A stretch of 64,000 nt of DNA, taken from contig CAVULN010000028.1 of assembly GCA_963742305.1 (NCBI GenBank), forward strand, positions 62,001 to 126,000, read 5' to 3'. The notes under the pieces were generated by a model. That model had not been told where the DNA came from, did no database searches, and worked only from the letters and a program-made list of their open reading frames with translations. Every line of letters begins with the position of its first letter. Position 1 is the stretch's first letter. The position numbers were made by a program, and so were the translations under genes. Positions 46,730 through 56,270 of this stretch are shown here, one piece after another. The DNA is from Roseiarcus sp963742305 (GTDB lineage: Bacteria > Pseudomonadota > Alphaproteobacteria > Rhizobiales > Beijerinckiaceae).

Positions 46730-48028
46730 TCAGTAGATCGGGAACCGCCGGGTGAGTTCGGCGACGTCCGCGCGCACCTTGGCCTCGACCGCCACATTCC
46801 CCGATTCGCCCTGCGCCGCCAACCCGTCGAGGACCTCGACGATGAGCGCGCCGACGCGGGCGAATTCCGCCGTCCCGAACCCGCGGGAAGTCGCGGCGGG
46901 GGAACCCAGCCTTATGCCTGACGTCACCATGGGCTTCTGCGGGTCGAACGGGATGCCGTTCTTGTTGCAGGTGATGTCGGCGCGGTCGAGCGCGGCCTCG
47001 GCGGCCTTGCCGGTCAGGCCCTTGGGCGTGAGATCAACCAGCATCAGGTGATTGTCGGTGCCTCCAGTGACCAGCTTGTAGCCGCCGGCGAGAATCGGCT
47101 CGGCGAGCGCCTTGGCGTTGGCGACGACGGCATGGGCGTAAGCCTTGAATTCGGGCGCCAAAGCCTCGCGGAGCGCGACCGCCTTGGCGGCGATCACATG
47201 CATGAGCGGTCCGCCCTGGAGCCCTGGGAAGATGGCCGAATTGATCTTCTTGGCGAGGTCGGCGTCGTTGGTGAGGATCATGCCGCCGCGCGGCCCCCGC
47301 AGGGTCTTGTGGGTGGTCGTGGTGACGACATGGGCGTGGGGGAACGGAGACGGGTGGGCGCCGCCGGCGACGAGCCCGGCGAAATGGGCGATGTCGACAA
47401 CGAAATAAGCCCCGACCGCATCGCAGATTGCCCGGAAGCGGGCGAAATCCCAATGGCGCGCATAGGCCGAGCCGCCGCCCATGATCAGCTTCGGCTTGTG
47501 CTCTTTCGCCAGCGCCTCGACCTGATCCATGTCGATCCGATGCGTCGTCCGATCGACGCCGTACGGGACCACGTGAAACCAGCGCCCGGACATGTTGACC
47601 GGCGAACCATGAGTCAGATGGCCGCCCGCCGCGAGGTCGAGACCCATGAACGTGTCGCCGGGCGCCATCAGCGCCATGAACGCGCCCTGATTGGCCTGGC
47701 TGCCGGAATTGGGCTGGACGTTGGCGAAGCGGCAGTCGAACAGGCGGCAGGCCCGCTCGATCGCCAGGGTTTCAGCGATGTCGACGAACTGGCAGCCGCC
47801 GTAGTAGCGCTTGCCCGGATAGCCTTCCGCGTATTTGTTGGTCAGCACCGACCCCTGCGCCTCGAGCACGGCGCGCGAGACGATGTTTTCCGAGGCGATG
47901 AGCTCGATGCCGTCGCGCTGACGACCGAGTTCGAGCGCAATCGCCCGGGCGATTTCCGGATCGGCGCCGGCGAGATCGGCGGAAAAGAACGAATTCGAGC
48001 GAACGGGCGTGGGGGCGGAAACGTTCAT
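46730..48028 (-). CDS. glyA: Serine hydroxymethyltransferase
   Basis: PLP enzyme of 432 residues, interconverting serine and glycine with THF. PLP lysine in TTTTHKTLRGPRGG; also YAEGYPGKRYYGG and the N-terminal IELIASENI. ATG at 48028 follows AAAGG; an upstream TTG-type start at 48043 is unnecessary. Heads glyA-nrdR-ribD. In serine-cycle methylotrophs SHMT is the entry enzyme, but this copy sits in the housekeeping context. Confidence 0.96.
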   Translation of the reverse strand: MNVSAPTPVRSNSFFSADLAGADPEIARAIALELGRQRDGIELIASENIVSRAVLEAQGSVLTNKYAEGYPGKRYYGGCQFVDIAETLAIERACRLFDCRFANVQPNSGSQANQGAFMALMAPGDTFMGLDLAAGGHLTHGSPVNMSGRWFHVVPYGVDRTTHRIDMDQVEALAKEHKPKLIMGGGSAYARHWDFARFRAICDAVGAYFVVDIAHFAGLVAGGAHPSPFPHAHVVTTTTHKTLRGPRGGMILTNDADLAKKINSAIFPGLQGGPLMHVIAAKAVALREALAPEFKAYAHAVVANAKALAEPILAGGYKLVTGGTDNHLMLVDLTPKGLTGKAAEAALDRADITCNKNGIPFDPQKPMVTSGIRLGSPAATSRGFGTAEFARVGALIVEVLDGLAAQGESGNVAVEAKVRADVAELTRRFPIY

Positions 48029-48195
48029 CGGCAAACCTTTCAAGGAAACGAGGCTTGGCCAGGGCGGGCGAGCGGCCCGCGCCTTAGCACGGGGCGCCCG
48101 ACCAGGAAAAGAGAGACCGCGGGGAAGAGCGCGGAAGGGTGGGTCGAGCCGCGACTGGGCGGCGCCGATCCGCGCCGGCTTGGGTCAGGGATCGG

Positions 48196-48519
48196 TCAGC
48201 GCCTCGGCGGATTGGTGAAAATCACCACCTCGTCCTTGGCGACCCGATCGAGGAGCGCGTGGGCTTCCCCGTCCAGGAGATCCCTGTCCATGCTTTCGGA
48301 CCTAAGGCTCGCGACACGCAACTCCCAACGCGCGCGCTCGTCCTTCAGCCCGGCGAGTTCAGCTTTGAGCTGAACAGCCTCGGCGTCGAATTGATCCTTG
48401 GCCTTGAGCCCGTGCTCGCCGTTCGACGCGCCCCATACCAGGTAGCCGCTCGCGCCCCCCAGCACGAGGTACAAGACGATCGGCGCCACGATCGAACGCA
48501 GGCGAGTCCTCACCACCAT
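48196..48519 (-). CDS. ftsB: Septum formation initiator family protein (FtsB/DivIC-like)
   Basis: Small bitopic divisome protein of 107 residues: a short cytoplasmic basic end, one membrane helix (about 12-31), then a periplasmic coiled coil (about 38-75) and a short tail. It follows eno by 46 bp on the same strand, the widespread eno-ftsB arrangement. It links FtsL and FtsQ in other bacteria. Confidence 0.85.
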   Translation of the reverse strand: MVVRTRLRSIVAPIVLYLVLGGASGYLVWGASNGEHGLKAKDQFDAEAVQLKAELAGLKDERARWELRVASLRSESMDRDLLDGEAHALLDRVAKDEVVIFTNPPRR

Positions 48520-48565
48520 GCGCCGATCCTGCGGGGACGCGGTTAACGCGGAGTTACCTCGATTG

Positions 48566-49852
48566 CTAAGCCGCCTTGATCGCCGCCCGTCCCGCGTAGC
48601 GGGCCTGGTCGCCCAGCTCCTCCTCGATCCGGATCAGTTGGTTGTATTTCGCCAGGCGATCCGAGCGGGAGAGCGAACCCGTCTTGATCTGTCCGCAATT
48701 GGTCGCGACCGCGAGATCGGCGATGGTCGAATCCTCGGTTTCCCCCGACCGGTGCGACATGACGGCGGTGTAGCCGGCGCGGTGCGCCATTTCGACGGCG
48801 GCCAGGGTCTCGCTCAAGGTGCCGATCTGGTTCACCTTGATGAGGATCGAATTCGCTACTCCTTCCTTGATCCCGCGGTCGAGGATCTCGGTGTTGGTGA
48901 CAAAGATGTCGTCGCCGACCAGCTGGCATTTCTGGCCGATCCTGTCGGTGAGCAGCTTCCAGCCCGCCCAGTCCTGCTCGGCCATCCCGTCCTCGATCGA
49001 CAGGATCGGATAGGCGCCTTGAAGCTTGGCGAGATACTCGACCTGTTCTTCGACCGAGCGTGTTTTGCCTTCGCCCGAATAGACATAAGCCCCGTTCTTG
49101 AAGAACTCGGAGGCCGCAGAATCGAGTCCGAGCGCGATCTCTTCCCCGGGCTTGAAACCCGCGGCCTCGATCGCCTTCAGGCAGAAGTCGAGCGCCGCCT
49201 CCGCCGACGGCAGGTTCGGAGCGAAGCCGCCCTCGTCGCCGACGTTGGTGTTGTGACCCGCCTTCTTGAGCCCAGCCCTGAGCGCATGAAAAGTCTCGGC
49301 GCCCCAACGCACCGCGTCAGCGAAAGACGGCGCGCCGACCGGCAGGATCATGAACTCCTGAAAATCGATCGGGTTGTCGGCGTGCGCGCCGCCGTTGACG
49401 ACATTCATCATCGGCGTCGGCAAGACCCTCGCCATCGTTCCTCCGATGTACCGATAGAGCGGCAGGCCCGAGGCTTCCGCCGCCGCCTTGGCGACGGCGA
49501 GAGAGACGCCGAGAATGGCGTTGGCCCCGAGGCGGGATTTGTTCTCCGTGTCGTCGAGCGCGATCAAAGTCTCGTCGATCTTGAGCTGATCCTCAGCCTC
49601 GAGGCCGGAGACGGCGTCGAAAATCTCGCGATTGACCGCCTCGACCGCCTTCAGGACGCCCTTGCCGCCGAAGCGCCCCTTGTCGCCGTCGCGCAGTTCG
49701 ACCGCCTCGCGCGTGCCGGTGGAAGCGCCTGACGGAACGGCCGCACGCCCCATCGAACCGTCCTCCAGGACGACGTCCACCTCGACCGTCGGATTGCCTC
49801 GGCTGTCCAGGATTTCGCGGCCGACGACGTTCACGATCGCTGTCATTGTCAC
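48566..49852 (-). CDS. eno: Enolase
   Basis: Glycolytic enzyme of 428 residues, converting 2-phosphoglycerate to phosphoenolpyruvate. The signature LIKVNQIGTLSETL, metal-binding SIEDGMAEQDW and GDDIFVTN, and substrate loop SGASTGTREAVELRDGD are all intact. GGAGTGACA precedes the ATG. With the PPi-PFK upstream it marks an intact glycolytic route. Confidence 0.97.
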   Translation of the reverse strand: MTMTAIVNVVGREILDSRGNPTVEVDVVLEDGSMGRAAVPSGASTGTREAVELRDGDKGRFGGKGVLKAVEAVNREIFDAVSGLEAEDQLKIDETLIALDDTENKSRLGANAILGVSLAVAKAAAEASGLPLYRYIGGTMARVLPTPMMNVVNGGAHADNPIDFQEFMILPVGAPSFADAVRWGAETFHALRAGLKKAGHNTNVGDEGGFAPNLPSAEAALDFCLKAIEAAGFKPGEEIALGLDSAASEFFKNGAYVYSGEGKTRSVEEQVEYLAKLQGAYPILSIEDGMAEQDWAGWKLLTDRIGQKCQLVGDDIFVTNTEILDRGIKEGVANSILIKVNQIGTLSETLAAVEMAHRAGYTAVMSHRSGETEDSTIADLAVATNCGQIKTGSLSRSDRLAKYNQLIRIEEELGDQARYAGRAAIKAA

Positions 49853-50384
49853 TCCAGGGCTTCAGGCTTTGGCTTGGGTTCTTAGGCCATCCGGGCAATC
49901 GATGAAAGCCGGAGAAAGCGCGGCGAGAAGGCGGGCCGCCTAGCACTTTTGCATTCGCCGGTGCACATTTGACCAAATTGGACCAAGCCAGAAAAAATAT
50001 GCATGGCAGGGTCGCTTAGCCCCGTGACACAGCCAAAAATTTCGACTAGCAATGTCTCGCCAAAAGGAGGCCGCTGCCAAAATGTTTGGCGCCGGACGCC
50101 GTAGGGTCTGTGGGAGGACAAAGCGTTCGACAGTCTTGAACCGCCCCCGCCAGCGATGCGGAAGGACAATAGAAAAAGCCCGGGATTGTAAAACGCAGGC
50201 TTAGAACGAAAAGGGGCGAGCCGCCGTAATGGCGGCTCGCCCCTTGTTCTTGGAGAGCCGACTCGCCCCGCTGTCGCGGGAAGAACAGGTCAAGCATCCC
50301 GAAGATTCCCGCAACGCTTAAACTTGTCCTCGTCAGACGATGGTCCGCGGCGCATCGAAAAAATCTTGCGGACCGCGCCCGGCC
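49853..50384. other. 532-bp intergenic region between eno and tgt
   Basis: No open frame with protein-like content. It contains the eno promoter side (AT-rich about 49960-50040) and a strong terminator hairpin (50211-50245). No tRNA, 6S or SRP RNA could be recognised, although a small RNA cannot be excluded. Confidence 0.5.
50211..50245 (-). terminator. Strong hairpin terminator of the queA-tgt operon
   Basis: A 15-bp perfect stem (AAGGGGCGAGCCGCC and complement) with loop GTAAT. On the minus strand it is followed by TTTTCGTTC, a short U-tract. It lies about 140 bp past the tgt stop. Confidence 0.8.
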
Positions 50385-51512
50385 TCAACGCCCCTCCGCT
50401 TCCCCTTCCGCCCAGTTTCGTTGTGTTTCGGCAATATAGGCGTCGAGCCGCCCTCGGCCGATCGCAAGCCGCGCGCCCGCCATGAGATCCTGGTAATAGG
50501 CGAGATTGATTTCGGTGAGCCCCATCATCGCGAGGATCTCGCCCGACTTCACGAGATGGCGCCAATAGGCGCGCGAATAGTCGCGGGCCATCGGAGACGA
50601 CGACAGGGGATCGACCGGTCGCGGGTCGTCGGCGAAGCGCGCGTTGCGCAAATTGAGCCGGCCCCGGCGGGTGAAGACGAGCCCGTGCCGTCCCGCGCGC
50701 GTCGGCATCACGCAATCGAACATGTCGACGCCCCGCCTCATCGCCTGAAGCAGATCGTCGGGCGTCCCGACCCCCATGAGGTAGCGCGGCCTGCCCTCGG
50801 GCAGATGCGGGACGACGGTCTCGATCATGTCGAGCATCTGGGCCTGCGGCTCCCCGACCGCCAGTCCGCCGATCGCGTATCCGGGAAAGTCCATCTCCGC
50901 GAGCGCCTTCGCGCTGAATGCGCGAAGATCCTTTTCGGTCCCCCCCTGAACGATGCCGAAGATCGCCTTGCCCGGCTGCTCGCCGAAGGCGATCTTCGAG
51001 CGCTCGGCCCATCGGAGCGAAAGGCGCATCGCGCGCTCGGCTTCCTCGTACGAACATGGCAGCCGCACACACTCGTCGAGTTGCATCTGGATGTCGGAGC
51101 CGAGAAGCCGTTGCACCTCCATCGAGCGCTCGGGCGTGAGCTCGTGGCGCGATCCGTCGATATGCGACTGGAAGGTCACGCCGCGCTCCGTGAGTTTGCG
51201 CAATTTCGCGAGGCTCATCACCTGGAAGCCGCCGGAGTCGGTGAGGATTGGGTGGGGCCAGTTCATGAACTTGTGCAAGCCGCCGAGCGCCGCGATCCGC
51301 TCGGCGCCCGGGGCCAGCATGAGATGATAGGTGTTGGACAGCACCACGTCGTAGCCGAGCGCTCGCACCGCCTCCGGACGCATGGCCTTGACGGTTGCGG
51401 CGGTGCCGACCGGCATGAAGGCCGGCGTGCGGATGGTCCCGCGCGGGGTCGAGATCGCGCCCAGGCGCGCCTCGCCGTCGGTCGCATGAACGGCGAAGGA
51501 AAAGCCGCTCAC
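50385..51512 (-). CDS. tgt: tRNA-guanine (queuine) transglycosylase lacking the zinc ligands
   Basis: Exchanges guanine-34 for preQ1 in tRNAs; 375 residues. Catalytic Asp92 (TDSGGFQ), Asp266 (FDCVMPTR) and the GGLAVGE loop are present. The zinc site of Zymomonas TGT (three Cys in C-x-C-x2-C and a His) is absent: the aligned residues are Ser304, Ser306, Ala309 and Ile335. All four ligands lost together suggests a zinc-free variant, not an error. Start overlaps the queA stop (ATGA). Confidence 0.93.
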   Translation of the reverse strand: MSGFSFAVHATDGEARLGAISTPRGTIRTPAFMPVGTAATVKAMRPEAVRALGYDVVLSNTYHLMLAPGAERIAALGGLHKFMNWPHPILTDSGGFQVMSLAKLRKLTERGVTFQSHIDGSRHELTPERSMEVQRLLGSDIQMQLDECVRLPCSYEEAERAMRLSLRWAERSKIAFGEQPGKAIFGIVQGGTEKDLRAFSAKALAEMDFPGYAIGGLAVGEPQAQMLDMIETVVPHLPEGRPRYLMGVGTPDDLLQAMRRGVDMFDCVMPTRAGRHGLVFTRRGRLNLRNARFADDPRPVDPLSSSPMARDYSRAYWRHLVKSGEILAMMGLTEINLAYYQDLMAGARLAIGRGRLDAYIAETQRNWAEGEAEGR

Positions 51513-52615
51513 GGCCGCTCTTCGTGGCGGCCGGCGAGAGCCGCGCGGGTCAGCAGGCAGGCGTCGCCGTAGGAATAGAAGCGATAGCCTGCCTCGATGG
51601 CGTGCGCGTAAGCCGCCTGCATGGTCTTAAGCCCGCTGAAGGCCGAAACCAGCATGAACAGCGTCGAGCGCGGCAGATGGAAGTTGGTCATGAGCGCATC
51701 GACGAAGCGGAACGCATAGCCGGGGGTGATGAAAATATCCGTCCGGCCGGAGAACGGCCTGAGCCGCCCGCTCTCGTCCGCGGCCGCTTCGAGGAGGCGC
51801 GCGGCGGTCGTGCCGACGCACACGATCCGGCCTTCGCTGGCCCGCACTGCGTTGAGCGCCTCCGCCGTCGCTGAGTCGATCGAGCCCTGCTCGGCGTGCA
51901 TCTTGTGGTCGCGCGTATCCTCGGCCCTGACCGGCGCGAAGGTGCCAGCGCCGACATGCAAGGTGATCCGATGAAGCGCGACGCCGCGCGCCTCGATGGC
52001 GTGGACCAGCGAAGGGGTGAAGTGCAGCCCCGCCGTCGGCGCCGCTACCGCGCCGGGCTTCGCCGCGAACAGGGTCTGATAGTCGGTCCGGTCGCTCTCC
52101 GAAGGCGCGCGGCGGGAGGCGATATAGGGCGGCAGCGGCGGCGCGCCCAGGCGCTCGATCGCTTCGTCGAGCGCCGCGCCGGCAAAGTCGAAGCGCAGCA
52201 GAACCTCGCCCGCCTCGCCCTTTTCCTCCACTTCGGCGTCGAGGGCGGCGAGAAGGCAGACCATGCTTTCGGCTGCCTCGCCGAAGCGGATGCGCTCGCC
52301 CGCGTTCAGTCTCTTGGCCGGCTTGACCAGCGCCCGCCAGCGGCATTCGTCGATGCGTTCGATCAGGGTGGCTTCGATCGAGGCCAAGGAGTCGCCTCTC
52401 GCCCGCACGCCTTCGAGGCGCGCCGCGATCACCTGCGTATCGTTGACGACCAGCGCGTCGCCGGGATTGAGGAAATCCGGCAGGTCGCGCACATGGGCGT
52501 CGGTCAGCCCGCCCTCGGCGCCGACGACCAGCATCCGCGCGCTATCCCGCGGATCGGCGGGATGAAGCGCGATGCGCTCAGGGGGAAGAACGAAATCGAA
52601 GGCGTCGACGCGCAT
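51509..52615 (-). CDS. queA: S-adenosylmethionine:tRNA ribosyltransferase-isomerase
   Basis: Adds the epoxycyclopentanediol group to preQ1-tRNA; 368 residues. Opening MRVDAFDFVLPPERIALHP, GLHFTPSL, and C-terminal FHLPRSTLFMLVSAF are typical. Tight cluster ppi-ppi-queA-tgt: 18 bp from the cyclophilin gene, 4-bp overlap with tgt. Full length. Confidence 0.95.
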   Translation of the reverse strand: MRVDAFDFVLPPERIALHPADPRDSARMLVVGAEGGLTDAHVRDLPDFLNPGDALVVNDTQVIAARLEGVRARGDSLASIEATLIERIDECRWRALVKPAKRLNAGERIRFGEAAESMVCLLAALDAEVEEKGEAGEVLLRFDFAGAALDEAIERLGAPPLPPYIASRRAPSESDRTDYQTLFAAKPGAVAAPTAGLHFTPSLVHAIEARGVALHRITLHVGAGTFAPVRAEDTRDHKMHAEQGSIDSATAEALNAVRASEGRIVCVGTTAARLLEAAADESGRLRPFSGRTDIFITPGYAFRFVDALMTNFHLPRSTLFMLVSAFSGLKTMQAAYAHAIEAGYRFYSYGDACLLTRAALAGRHEERP

Positions 52616-52633
52616 GACGCCTGGGGCGCGCGA

Positions 52634-53089
52634 TCAGCTCAGGCTCGCCTTGACGATCTTGTCGGGATCGCGGACCGGCTCGCCGCGCTTGATCTTGTCG
52701 ACGTTCTCCATCCCCGAGACGACCTTGCCCCAGACCGTATATTGCCGGTCGAGGAACGGCGCGTCGGCGAAGCAGATGAAGAATTGCGAATTGGCCGAAT
52801 CCGGGCTCGCGGCGCGAGCCATCGACACCGTGCCGCGCTTGTGCGGCTCGGCGTTGAACTCGGCCTTGATGTTCGGGTATTTCGACCCGCCCGTTCCGGT
52901 GCCATGCGGGCAGCCGGTCTGGGCCATGAACCCGTCGATCACCCGGTGAAAGACGATCCCGTCGTAGAAACCCTCCGAGACCAGGCGCTTGATATGCGCC
53001 ACATGCCCCGGCGCGAGGCCCGGGTTCATCTCGATCACCACCGGGCCCTTGCTCGTCTCGAGAGTCAGCGTGTCGCCAGCAGCGGCCAT
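52634..53089 (-). CDS. Cytoplasmic cyclophilin-type peptidyl-prolyl isomerase
   Basis: 151 residues without signal peptide. Cyclophilin core: FYDGIVFHRVIDGFMAQTG and SANSQFFICF. PpiB-like cytosolic isomerase. AAAGGAG precedes ATG 53089, 15 bp after its exported paralogue. The two probably arose by tandem duplication with one copy gaining or losing an export signal. Confidence 0.93.
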   Translation of the reverse strand: MAAAGDTLTLETSKGPVVIEMNPGLAPGHVAHIKRLVSEGFYDGIVFHRVIDGFMAQTGCPHGTGTGGSKYPNIKAEFNAEPHKRGTVSMARAASPDSANSQFFICFADAPFLDRQYTVWGKVVSGMENVDKIKRGEPVRDPDKIVKASLS

Positions 53090-53104
53090 CGTTGTCGCTC
53101 CTTT

Positions 53105-53653
53105 TTACTTCGCCCCAGGCGCCATGCGCATGGTGACGATCTTGTCCGGGCTCTCGACCAGGCCATTGTTGGCCTCGGTCCCCGCCTTGATCTTGTCGAT
53201 CGCGTCCATGCCTGACGTGACCTCGCCGAAGGCGGTGTATTTGCCGTCGAGGAAACCGCCGTCGCCGAACATGATGAAGAACTGCGAATTGGCCGAGTTC
53301 GGATCGTCGGTGCGCGCCATGCCGAGGATGCCGCGCTTGAAATGGGTCTGATTGAACTCGGCCGACAGGTTTGGCAGCTTCGAGCCGCCGGAGCCGGTTC
53401 CGGTCGGATCGCCGGTCTGGGCCATGAATCCGGGAATCACGCGGTGGAAGGTGAGCCCGTCGTAGAACTTGTCTTTCACCAGCGTCTTGAACTGGGCGAC
53501 GGTCTTCGGCGCCCAGTCCGGACGAAGCTTGATCGTAACCTTGCCGTGCTTGGTGGTGAGGATCACGGTGTTGTCGGAATCCTCCGCCGCCCACGCGGCC
53601 GAGGCCGCGAGGAGCGGGAGCCAGAGCGCGGCGCGTCGGCTGCAAACAAACAT
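53105..53653 (-). CDS. Periplasmic cyclophilin-type peptidyl-prolyl isomerase
   Basis: 182 residues: signal peptide (about 1-22, cleavage at AWA) followed by a cyclophilin domain with FYDGLTFHRVIPGFMAQTG and SANSQFFIMF. PpiA-like envelope foldase. AAAAGG precedes ATG 53653 and decides the start over more upstream codons. First gene of the queA-tgt unit. Confidence 0.92.
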   Translation of the reverse strand: MFVCSRRAALWLPLLAASAAWAAEDSDNTVILTTKHGKVTIKLRPDWAPKTVAQFKTLVKDKFYDGLTFHRVIPGFMAQTGDPTGTGSGGSKLPNLSAEFNQTHFKRGILGMARTDDPNSANSQFFIMFGDGGFLDGKYTAFGEVTSGMDAIDKIKAGTEANNGLVESPDKIVTMRMAPGAK

Positions 53654-53884
53654 GAACGGACCTTTTGAAAGCGGGGGCTGCCGGAAATGCGGCGCGCGGC
53701 TTGATAAGCCAGGTCGACGAGGCATTGCAACCCACCCCGGGGCGTGAGCCCGGTCGCCGGCTTTCCAAGCGCCAGAAGGAATCGGGAAAAAATTTTACCG
53801 ACCGGGGCAATAGTGGCGTGCGCGTTCCGTTGCGCGTGATAAAGGTGCGGCGCCTTCCGCTTTCGAGATCCAGCGTTCAGCCAA

Positions 53885-54298
53885 ATGCCCCGCATCCTGC
53901 TCGCCCTCGCGGCGCTCGCCGCGCTGATCGCCTCTGCCGCGCCCGCTTCGGCCGCAGGGCCGGTGACGCGCCAGTGCGACTACAAGGGCGAGGGCAAGAT
54001 GGGCCCGCTCACGGTCGCTTATGACGCCTCCGCGCGCCGCGTCCGCGTGACCACGGCCGACGGCCGGATCTGGCTCTATCAGAACGGAGCGACCGGCCGT
54101 CTCGGGCCGTCGATCGCCGCTGACGATCCGGGGCCGGTCGAGCAGTTCGTCGTCGAGCGGTCCGGCCGGGTCGAGGTCGGTTTTCGCTGGCCCGACGACG
54201 GCACGACCGGCCATCTCGCCTATTTCGACGCCGCAGCGTTCAAGAATCCGGCCAAGCGCTGCGTCTGGCGCTCGCTGTGGGACTTCGCGATGGGATGA
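53885..54298 (+). CDS. Small secreted hypothetical protein
   Basis: 137 residues with a signal peptide (about 1-23, ending ASA), then a compact beta-rich domain with two cysteines (QCDYKG and KRCVW). No family recognised. It is divergent from the cyclophilin operon across 231 bp. Periplasmic location is likely; function unknown. Confidence 0.6.
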   Translation: MPRILLALAALAALIASAAPASAAGPVTRQCDYKGEGKMGPLTVAYDASARRVRVTTADGRIWLYQNGATGRLGPSIAADDPGPVEQFVVERSGRVEVGFRWPDDGTTGHLAYFDAAAFKNPAKRCVWRSLWDFAMG

Positions 54299-54633
54299 CG
54301 CCGCCCGGCAGCCGTCGCACGGCGAGTTGAGGGCGAAGCCGGTTCCGCTTGTCGCCCCCCGCGAAAGCGGGGCCCAGGCCGTCGGGCGGTTGACGCCAGG
54401 CGGCCCGATTGCGACGCGGCCGGCTTCGCCTGGAGCGATTTGCTGTTGGGTCGAGCGGCGCGGCTTTGAACTTTGATACTTAAGATTTGTGTGTTTTCTT
54501 AAGGCACGAAATTTGTGACAGGTTTTGGCGCCTAAGCCTTTGAAAAGGCGTGATCGGCGCCAAAACCGCAAGGGCGCGGCGGGCGCTATCTCGAGCCGGC
54601 CCTTCCCGCGGTTCCGCCCGGCGCCAGAGGGCT
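54299..54633. other. 335-bp convergent intergenic region with structured AT-rich element
   Basis: No gene. GC-rich to about 54460, then an AT-rich stretch with CTTAAG at 54479 and 54498 and a nested inverted repeat at 54521-54567 (see findings). It lies between two convergent genes, so terminator function is the simplest reading. Confidence 0.4.
54521..54567. terminator. Nested inverted repeat (candidate bidirectional terminator or structured RNA)
   Basis: Outer arms GGTTTTGGCGCC and GGCGCCAAAACC (12 bp, perfect) enclose an inner GCCTT-TGAA-AAGGC hairpin. The outer arms begin and end with T and A runs, as in bidirectional terminators. Confidence 0.45.
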
Positions 54634-55348
54634 CTAATCGTCCGCTTCGCCCTCGCCGCGGTCGCCCTGGTAGTTGTCGCCTATCGAAAGGGCGCAGATG
54701 AGCGACAAATGCCGGTAGGGCAGGCCGGTCTCCTTCGCCCACGCGTTGAACTGCTCCTGAACCTTAAAAAGGTCGCGCTTCGATGTCGGCGCTTCCGCGA
54801 TGTCGAGGCCCGCGTCGCGCAGGCAGGCGACCACATCCTTCGAGGTCACGAAGGCGTCATAGCCGAGATACCTCAGCAGCATCTGCCCGCTATTCCCGCC
54901 GAGCCGGCTCCCGCGCCTCGCCAGAGCCTCGCAGGAGGCCTGCCTCGTCGGATGGCGGCCAATCGGCAAGGAAGGCGCCGAACGAGCCATGCTCCTTCGC
55001 CACATCGAGAACGAAGCTCGCGTTCTTCCTGACCGAGGCGATCTTCGCGCCGTTGCGGACGATGCGGGCGTCCTTGACGAGCCCGTCCCAGAACTCGTCC
55101 GGCTCGAAGGCCAGCCGGGCTGGCTCGAAGCCGAGAAAAGCCTCCTCGAAGCCAGGCCATTTCGTTTCGATGACGCTCCAGGCGAAGCCGGCCGAGAACA
55201 CCCGCCTGGTCATCTCCGCCAGTGCGCGGTTGTCGCGGAGCTGGCGCAGCGCGGTGACGTCCGGCTTGGGCGGCAGAAGGCGGGCGAGCGCATGCGCGCC
55301 GCCCTTGCGCTTCTCGGCCCGGGCGCGGATGGTCTTGAACGGGGTCAC
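54634..55348 (-). CDS. DNA-3-methyladenine glycosylase I family protein, one frameshift
   Basis: HhH-GPD-type base-excision glycosylase (Tag/COG2818), about 237 residues. Marked by RRVFSAGFAWSVIETKWPGF, RNGAKIASVRKNA and the C-terminal LGGNSGQMLLRYLGYDAFV. An extra base at 54931 breaks the frame after EAGLL; without it EALARRGSRLGGNSG continues to the stop at 54634. It lacks the N-terminal CxW-type opening of E. coli Tag, so substrate range may differ. Confidence 0.78.
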
Positions 55349-55561
55349 GGCTTTGCGCCCATTGCTTGCCCGCCGCGCGAGGCGGGGCGGCGAGCAGACT
55401 AGGCGTGGCCGATTCCGCGCGCAATCGCCGCAATGCCGTGGGGTCCGATCACAAGAGATTGTCTTGGCCCCACGAGCGAGAGTTCCTAGCCTGCCCGGTG
55501 GCCCTGGAGCCGCGCCGTCCGATCCGCGGCGACGTCATGCGTCCACAACTCGGAGAGCCCC

Positions 55562-56269
55562 TTGATCCGCTTCTATTTCAATCTCGCGCCCAATCCGATG
55601 AAGGTCGCGTTGATGCTCGAGGAACTCGGGCTGCCTTATGAAGCCGTTCCCGTCGATACGGCCAAGGCCGAGCAGCACGCGCCTGCCTTTCGCGCCATCA
55701 ATCCGAACGGCAAGCTGCCGGCGATCGTCGATGTCGAGGGTCCGGGCGGGGGCGAGGCGCGGGTGTTCGATTCGAGCGCGATCCTGCTCTACCTCGGCGA
55801 AAAGACCGGCCGCTTCATCGGTTCTGCCGCCGACCGGCCGGAGCTCCTGTCATGGCTGTTCTTCATCGGCACGGGGCTCGGTCCCTTCTCGGGTCAGGCG
55901 GTGCATTTCCAGCACGCGGCGCCCGAAAAACTCCCCTACGCCGTGAACCGCTATCGGCGCGAAGTCGAGCGGCACTATCGGGTTCTGGACCGCCATCTGA
56001 GCGGCCGCGACTTCATCCTTGGCCGGAATTATTCGATCGCGGACATGTCGGCATGGGGATGGCTCACGCGCGCCTCCCGAGCGCTGCCCGGCGAGGATGA
56101 TCCTTTGACGGCCTTCCCCAATCTCAAGCGGCTGTTCGAAACGGTTGACGCCCGCCCGGCGGCGGCGCGGGCCAAGGCGATCGGCAAAGATCATCCGTTC
56201 AAGAAAGAGGTGGACGAGGAGACCAGACGGGCGATGTTTCCCTCGAATTATCTCGACATCGCGATGTGA
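55562..56269 (+). CDS. Glutathione S-transferase
   Basis: 235 residues: an N-terminal thioredoxin-like domain (FNLAPNPMKVALMLEELGLP, NPNGKLPAI, DSSAILLYLGEKTG) and an all-helical C-terminal domain (FILGRNYSIADMSAWGW). Resembles Ure2p/YfcG-type GSTs with an Asn-containing active-site loop. The start is TTG 55562 behind GGAG; no ATG fits. Stop is almost adjacent to the convergent GDPD stop. The 213-bp upstream gap has no gene. Confidence 0.88.
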   Translation: MIRFYFNLAPNPMKVALMLEELGLPYEAVPVDTAKAEQHAPAFRAINPNGKLPAIVDVEGPGGGEARVFDSSAILLYLGEKTGRFIGSAADRPELLSWLFFIGTGLGPFSGQAVHFQHAAPEKLPYAVNRYRREVERHYRVLDRHLSGRDFILGRNYSIADMSAWGWLTRASRALPGEDDPLTAFPNLKRLFETVDARPAAARAKAIGKDHPFKKEVDEETRRAMFPSNYLDIAM

Positions 56270-56270
56270 C

